Positions 4,338-7,727 of a stretch of 7,727 nt of DNA are shown here, one piece after another. The DNA is from an uncultured Bacilli bacterium (lineage in GTDB: Bacteria; Bacillota_I; Bacilli_A; RF39; UBA660). The notes under the pieces are model-generated. The model had not been told where the DNA came from and did not search any database. It worked only from the letters and a program-made list of their open reading frames with translations. Both the position numbers and the translations under genes were made by a program. Numbering within the stretch: the first letter of the stretch is position 1; each line of letters begins with the position of its first letter. The stretch spans positions 1-7,727 of the forward strand of contig CALVKV010000066.1 in NCBI GenBank assembly GCA_944333305.1, read 5' to 3'.

Positions 4338-6518
4338 ATGAAAAAAATAGTTTTAAAAATAGGTGGAATGACTTGTAGTGCCTGTTCATCAGGACTAGAA
4401 AAATATCTTAATAAACAAGAAGGGATTACTAGTGCAACTGTTAATTTAGTATTATCTATCGCTACTATTACCTATGAAAATATAACTGTTAAAGATATAG
4501 AAAGATTCATTAAAGAAGCAGGTTTTGCTAGTTTAGGAGAGTTCAAAGGAATAGAAGATAAAGTTACTAACAATACTGATAAGATAAAACTAATAATCCT
4601 AGGATTACTTATTATCTTTATTATGTATATATCTATGGGAGATATGTTAAACTTACCAAGTATCCCATATCTTAACCATAATCATCCTCTTATTTTATCC
4701 ACAACTCTGTTGATAATTACTTTAGTATATTTAATCTATGGACTAGACATTATAAAAAGTGGTATAAAGAATTTACTTCATAGAATGCCTAATATGGATA
4801 CTTTAGTAATGTTTAGTGTTATCTTTAGTTTTCTCTATAGTCTTTATAGTTATATAAATATATTAAAAGGAAATAATGCTTATCTACATAATCTATATTT
4901 TGAATCTACTTGTATGGTAATTTACTTTATTAAACTAGGTAGATTATTAGAAGACTCTAGTAAAGATAAAACTAAAGACGCTATTAGAAAGCTAGTCCAA
5001 ATAACTCCTACTTATGCCACTATAAAAAAGAATGATAAAGAGTTAAAAGTAACTATCGATGAAGTAGAAGTAGGAGATACTCTAATTTGTAAAGCTGGTG
5101 AGAAAATAGCAGTTGATGGTACTGTTACTAAAGGTAAAACCTATGTTAATGAAAGTTTCATCACAGGAGAAAGTGCCCCAGTCCTAAAAGAAAAAGGTTC
5201 AAATGTCATCGCCGGATCTATTAGTTATGACGGACTTATTGAATATACTGCAAAGAAAATAGGAAAAGACTCTACCATCTCAGAAATAGTTAAACTAGTA
5301 GTAGAATCCACTAATACCAAAACTAAAATACAACGTCTTGCCGACAAAGTAAGTGGCATCTTTGTTCCAGTTATCTTATTAATCGCTTTTCTAACATTTA
5401 TAATCCAACTACTTATAGGACTACCTTTAGAAGAATCACTAATTCATATGGTAACAGTCTTAGTAGTCGCTTGTCCTTGTGCCTTAGGTCTTGCCGTACC
5501 ACTTGTTGTAGTTGTAAGTAATGGACTTTGTGCTAAAAAAGGCTTATTCTTAAGAAATAGTGAAGTCTTAGAGAAAGTGAAAGATATTGATACTATTGTC
5601 TTTGATAAAACAGGAACTCTTACAAACGGAACTTTAAATATCTATAAGACATATAATTATTCTAACTATAAAGATAATGATTTAATTAATATTGTATCTA
5701 ATATAGAAAAGAGTTCTTCTCATCCTATAAGTACTGCCTTTAAAGTTAAAAAGAAGTTAGTTGTAACTGATTTTAAAACAATAAACGGTAAAGGAATAAA
5801 AGCAAGTATTAATAACAAAGTTTATTATTTAGGAAATAACACTTTATTAAAAGATTTAAAAATAAAAGATAATCATAAAGAAGACTATAATAATTTAATA
5901 AATAATGGCTGTAGCATTATATATGTAATAGAAGAAGGTATTGTTATTGGTCTAATAGGTGTAAAAGATATAGTTAGATCTAATATAAAAGATGTTATAA
6001 CTAAATTTAAAGATAATAATATAGAAGTAATTATGTTAACAGGAGATAATGAAGTAACTGCTGGATTAATTGCAGAAGAGTTAGGTATAACTAAAGTAAT
6101 ATCTAATGTCTTACCAAAGAAAAAAGCCTCTGTTATTAAAGACCTTACTAACAAAGGTAAAAAAGTAATAATGGTAGGAGATGGTATAAATGATGCACCT
6201 GCTTTAGTAAATGCAACTATTGGAATAAGTGTTAATGATGGAACAGATGTTGCTATGGATTCAGCTGATGTAATCCTTATGAATAACGATATTTCTAATA
6301 TTTTAGACCTTATTAAAATAAGTAAAAAAGCCTATCTCATCATTAAAGAAAACTTATTCTGGGCTTTCTTCTATAATTTACTTATGATACCTATCGCAAT
6401 TGGACTATTAGAAAACTACGGAATAAGTATGAGTCCTATGTTTGCAAGTATTGCCATGACTATAAGTAGTTTAACTGTAGTTATAAATTCATTAAGACTT
6501 AATAAAATGAATTTGTAA
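4338..6518 (+). CDS. copA: P1B-type ATPase, Cu(I) efflux (CopA-like)
   Basis: A 726-residue copper pump. One HMA domain occupies about residues 1-70, with metal motif GGMTCSAC (Cys13, Cys16). Pump motifs: TGES 276-279, Cys379-Pro-Cys381, DKTGT 423-427 (Asp423), His462-Pro463, TGD 568-570 and GDGINDAP 614-621. Cu(I) specificity is indicated by Tyr679-Asn680 in segment seven and Met707-x-x-Ser710-Ser711 in segment eight. Met100, Glu189 and Asp336 seem to match the copper entry residues described for Legionella CopA. Export of Cu(I) from the cytoplasm is therefore the expected reaction. After CPC the sequence reads ALGLAVPLVVVVSNG rather than the common ALGLATPTA version. It begins two bases after the Zn/Cd pump stop (ribosome-binding site AGAGGA), and no copper regulator (CsoR or CopY) is visible nearby, so its expression appears tied to the CadC-like repressor. 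Confidence 0.95.
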   Translation: MKKIVLKIGGMTCSACSSGLEKYLNKQEGITSATVNLVLSIATITYENITVKDIERFIKEAGFASLGEFKGIEDKVTNNTDKIKLIILGLLIIFIMYISMGDMLNLPSIPYLNHNHPLILSTTLLIITLVYLIYGLDIIKSGIKNLLHRMPNMDTLVMFSVIFSFLYSLYSYINILKGNNAYLHNLYFESTCMVIYFIKLGRLLEDSSKDKTKDAIRKLVQITPTYATIKKNDKELKVTIDEVEVGDTLICKAGEKIAVDGTVTKGKTYVNESFITGESAPVLKEKGSNVIAGSISYDGLIEYTAKKIGKDSTISEIVKLVVESTNTKTKIQRLADKVSGIFVPVILLIAFLTFIIQLLIGLPLEESLIHMVTVLVVACPCALGLAVPLVVVVSNGLCAKKGLFLRNSEVLEKVKDIDTIVFDKTGTLTNGTLNIYKTYNYSNYKDNDLINIVSNIEKSSSHPISTAFKVKKKLVVTDFKTINGKGIKASINNKVYYLGNNTLLKDLKIKDNHKEDYNNLINNGCSIIYVIEEGIVIGLIGVKDIVRSNIKDVITKFKDNNIEVIMLTGDNEVTAGLIAEELGITKVISNVLPKKKASVIKDLTNKGKKVIMVGDGINDAPALVNATIGISVNDGTDVAMDSADVILMNNDISNILDLIKISKKAYLIIKENLFWAFFYNLLMIPIAIGLLENYGISMSPMFASIAMTISSLTVVINSLRLNKMNL

Positions 6519-6567
6519 TTGAAAATTATAAATTATATGTTAAACTAATAGGCATAGGAGGTACATT

Positions 6568-6789
6568 ATGGGAAAACTTACACAGGAAGAACTTAATTTA
6601 ATATTAGAAAATATTAATCATAATATGGCAGAATATGATAAAGATATAAAAAGAAAAATGGAACATTCAGACAAAGTAGAATTAGATATGTATAAAGTAA
6701 ATCCTGCATTTTTGAATCAAGGAAATGCTGATACAGCTAGTAATACACATGGTAGAGTGAAAAGAATAAAACATAGAAGTAGATTTTAG
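6568..6789 (+). CDS. Small basic orphan protein downstream of the copper pump
   Basis: I do not recognise this 73-residue protein. It begins with an amphipathic, charged helix-prone half (LTQEELNLILENINHNMAEYD, about 4-24, then KDIKRKMEHS) and ends in a basic tail (HGRVKRIKHRSRF, 61-73). There is no cysteine, signal peptide or membrane segment, so it does not look like a metal chaperone. The basic C-terminus could bind nucleic acid or ribosomes, which is speculation. A strong AGGAGGT lies 5 bases before ATG 6568, supporting translation. It follows copA by 49 bases without an intervening terminator, so it may ride on the metal operon transcript. Its own 3' end forms a clear terminator, making it the likely last gene of that transcript. 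Confidence 0.7.
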   Translation: MGKLTQEELNLILENINHNMAEYDKDIKRKMEHSDKVELDMYKVNPAFLNQGNADTASNTHGRVKRIKHRSRF

Positions 6790-6805
6790 TCTATTTCTTT
6801 TTTTT
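6775..6805 (+). terminator. Intrinsic terminator overlapping the small orphan's stop codon
   Basis: AGAAGTAGA (6775-6783) pairs with TCTATTTCT (6790-6798) over nine positions, one a G-U wobble, around a 6-base loop (TTTTAG) that contains the stop codon. It is followed directly by an uninterrupted T run to 6805. It probably ends the metal-efflux operon transcript. Confidence 0.87.
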
Positions 6806-6827
6806 GTTATGAGTAAAACAAAAATAC

Positions 6828-6856
6828 TTGACACCAAGTTACTCAAGTGATACTGT
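6828..6856 (+). promoter_or_regulatory. Promoter of the 172-residue orphan gene
   Basis: A consensus TTGACA (6828-6833) and TACTGT (6851-6856) are 17 bases apart, and TGA immediately before the -10 makes it an extended -10. Transcription should start around 6863, leaving a leader of only about 20 bases. It lies just after the terminator of the preceding gene, so this is a separate transcription unit. Confidence 0.72.
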
Positions 6857-6863
6857 TGTATCA
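6848..6863 (+). promoter_or_regulatory. Palindrome over the -10 element, candidate operator
   Basis: TGATAC-TGTT-GTATCA is a perfect 6-4-6 inverted repeat that contains the -10 box and reaches the predicted start site. A second inverted repeat, ACTTGA (6826-6831) and TCAAGT (6843-6848), brackets the -35. Placement suggests repressor binding; the regulator is unknown and no regulator gene is adjacent. Confidence 0.5.
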
Positions 6864-6867
6864 AATG

Positions 6868-6874
6868 AGGAGGT
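6868..6874 (+). promoter_or_regulatory. Ribosome-binding site fixing the start at 6882
   Basis: AGGAGGT lies seven bases before ATG 6882. The reading frame is open further upstream to a TTG at 6828, but that codon is part of the -35 box and would not be transcribed from this promoter. The ATG at 6882 is therefore the start. Confidence 0.8.
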
Positions 6875-6881
6875 AACAAAT

Positions 6882-7400
6882 ATGAAAAGATTAAATTCAT
6901 TCCTTTATACCAAAGGGAAATTTGGTAAAGGTTGTATAAGAAGTGTTGATACTAACAATGAATATTTATATTCTAAGGCAATGTATAAGACAAAAATAAA
7001 AAAAGAAGATCTTCCAAATGATTATATTGAATTTAGGAGTGGCACTATCCGATATATGACTGGATATCTAAAAACAAGTGGAGTTGTTGATATAGACTAT
7101 ACATATTTTTTAGAAAATCATATATTTAAAGATGATTATTTATATATATCGTATAAAGGAAAACTAAAGAAAGAAAAAACATCATATGGAAGAGAACACA
7201 TTATTAATTATGATATCTGTATCTGTGGTAATGATATTATACCTATTTTACTTGCTATAGAAAAGAATTCTAATATCAATATAGATAAAGTAAAAGAAAA
7301 GATTTATTATAAAGTATCTTGGTATAAAGAAAATTGTAAAGATGAATATACAAGGGAGTTTGGTAATAGAGATATAGATATATTTGAAGAATATAAATAA
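6882..7400 (+). CDS. Uncharacterised 172-residue protein
   Basis: I do not recognise this protein. It is soluble-looking, rich in Lys, Tyr, Asp and Ile, with no signal peptide or clear membrane segment. An N-terminal portion (about 1-40) is basic (FLYTKGKFGKGC). The middle (about 40-110) has alternating aromatic/hydrophobic residues such as YIEFRSGTIRYMTGYL and DYLYISYKGKLKK, suggesting beta strands. A short CICG lies at about 115-118 and a helical, charged C-terminus follows (NIDKVKEKIYYKVSWYKEN). The single CxC is too little to call metal binding. It has its own promoter, a palindrome at the -10 and a terminator, so it is a single-gene unit independent of the metal operon. It converges on the ABC remnant. 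Confidence 0.72.
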   Translation: MKRLNSFLYTKGKFGKGCIRSVDTNNEYLYSKAMYKTKIKKEDLPNDYIEFRSGTIRYMTGYLKTSGVVDIDYTYFLENHIFKDDYLYISYKGKLKKEKTSYGREHIINYDICICGNDIIPILLAIEKNSNINIDKVKEKIYYKVSWYKENCKDEYTREFGNRDIDIFEEYK

Positions 7401-7431
7401 CTTAGTAATTAATTTTTACTAGGTTATTTTT
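7395..7431 (+). terminator. Intrinsic terminator overlapping the end of the 172-residue orphan gene
   Basis: Arms at 7395-7408 and 7416-7429 pair over 14 positions (one G-U wobble) around a 7-base loop, and the 3' arm runs into T bases up to 7431. The left arm contains the stop codon at 7398-7400. Read on the minus strand the wobble becomes a mismatch and no long T run follows, so it serves mainly the plus-strand gene. Confidence 0.8.
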
Positions 7432-7446
7432 GTGTCTTAACAACAT

Positions 7447-7727
7447 TCAACCAACTCTTTGTCTCATACCACCAGATAAACTTCTAGGAAACTTATCAAT
7501 AAACTCACTTAATCCATAAGTATCAAGAAGCTTTAAGACATAAGCTTTATCTTCCATACTTACTTTACCTTTTAATTTAAGACCCAAAAGACAGTTATCT
7601 AAGATATTAAGCCAAGGAAATAAACTATCTTTTTGAAGCATATAACCTAACTTTATATCATCTTTAGAAAACTTTATATCACCACTACTTTTTGTCTCTA
7701 AATTAGCAAGTATTGATAACAGTGTAC
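7447..7727 (-). pseudogene. Truncated ABC-transporter ATPase, nitrate/sulfonate/taurine type (remnant, 5' end beyond window)
   Basis: The frame enters from the right edge and encodes 92 residues. It begins with TLLSILANLE, the helix that normally directly follows Walker A, so Walker A should lie just outside the window. It continues with the Q-loop region GYMLQKDSLFPWLNILDN, characteristic of SsuB/TauB/ThiZ-like importers, and reaches the ABC signature LSGGMRQRV. It then stops: after Val-Gly comes TGA (7449-7447), where intact relatives continue with A-L-x-R-A and Walker B. The catalytic Asp-Glu, D-loop and switch His are therefore absent. None of the three frames downstream restores the family sequence, and a terminator and another gene occupy that DNA, so this is a 3' truncation rather than a simple frameshift. 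An ATPase made from it should not hydrolyse ATP. Confidence 0.8.

Noticed and set aside
5885..6154. Open frame on the minus strand opposite the copper ATPase gene
   Set aside because: It is antisense to the conserved nucleotide-binding region of CopA; nothing recognisable is encoded.
6513..6541. Possible promoter between copA and the small orphan gene (TTGTAA, 17 bases, TATGTT)
   Set aside because: Each box matches consensus at only four of six positions in very AT-rich sequence; it could be chance. Kept as an open alternative to co-transcription but not annotated.
6828..6881. Upstream TTG start for the 172-residue gene
   Set aside because: That TTG is the first triplet of the -35 box, has no ribosome-binding site, and the stretch to 6881 is promoter and leader. 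ATG 6882 has AGGAGGT at ideal spacing.
6682..6900. Open frame on the minus strand across the small orphan gene, its terminator and the next promoter
   Set aside because: It would read through a strong plus-strand terminator and promoter and shows no family features.
1005..7449. Mycoplasma-type code with TGA read as tryptophan
   Set aside because: All tryptophans in the long conserved genes use TGG and none contains an in-frame TGA. Reading through the TGA at 1007-1005 or 7449-7447 adds no family-like sequence.

Overview
The window is very AT-rich and gene-dense. It has strong Shine-Dalgarno sites, sigma-A-type promoters and intrinsic terminators that begin inside coding sequence. It reads like a compact, low-GC member of the Bacillota, possibly one of the genome-reduced uncultured gut Bacilli; that placement is an inference from gene content and composition, since no marker gene is complete here. 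Tryptophan is encoded by TGG throughout and TGA ends at least one well-formed gene, so the standard bacterial code fits better than the mycoplasma code.

Left part (1-1660): the first 37 codons of a TsaC/YrdC-type tRNA threonylcarbamoylation gene run off the left edge on the minus strand. It is divergent from a 251-residue Nudix-family protein that resembles eukaryotic NUDT22 in its N-terminal motifs and in its irregular Nudix box. A minus-strand gene for a small protein with two sigma-70-region-4-like helical units, and no visible region 2, converges on the Nudix gene. Their stop codons abut with no intergenic base, and one hairpin covering both gene ends probably terminates transcription in both directions.

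Centre (1789-6518): this is a metal-efflux operon of four tightly packed genes. It runs a CadC/SmtB-like ArsR-family sensor, a stand-alone heavy-metal-associated (HMA) domain protein, a Zn/Cd/Pb-type P1B ATPase that lacks its own HMA domain, and a Cu(I)-type P1B ATPase that keeps one. The promoter carries two near-identical 7-2-7 palindromes, one inside the -35/-10 spacer and one at the start site. The expected behaviour is that the repressor sits on these sites until a thiophilic or transition metal binds it, then releases the whole operon so that the two pumps export metal across the membrane. The unusual points are the split HMA/ATPase arrangement and a copper pump placed under a Cd/Zn-type sensor.

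Right part (6568-7727): a 73-residue basic orphan protein follows the copper pump and ends in a very clear terminator. A separate 172-residue orphan comes next, with its own promoter, a palindrome over the -10 element, a very short leader and its own terminator. On the minus strand at the right edge is an ABC-transporter ATPase of the nitrate/sulfonate/taurine type. It stops immediately after the LSGGMRQR signature and therefore lacks Walker B and the H-loop, so it looks like a truncated remnant. No stretch longer than 300 bases is without a gene, and I see no tRNA, rRNA, CRISPR array or insertion sequence.
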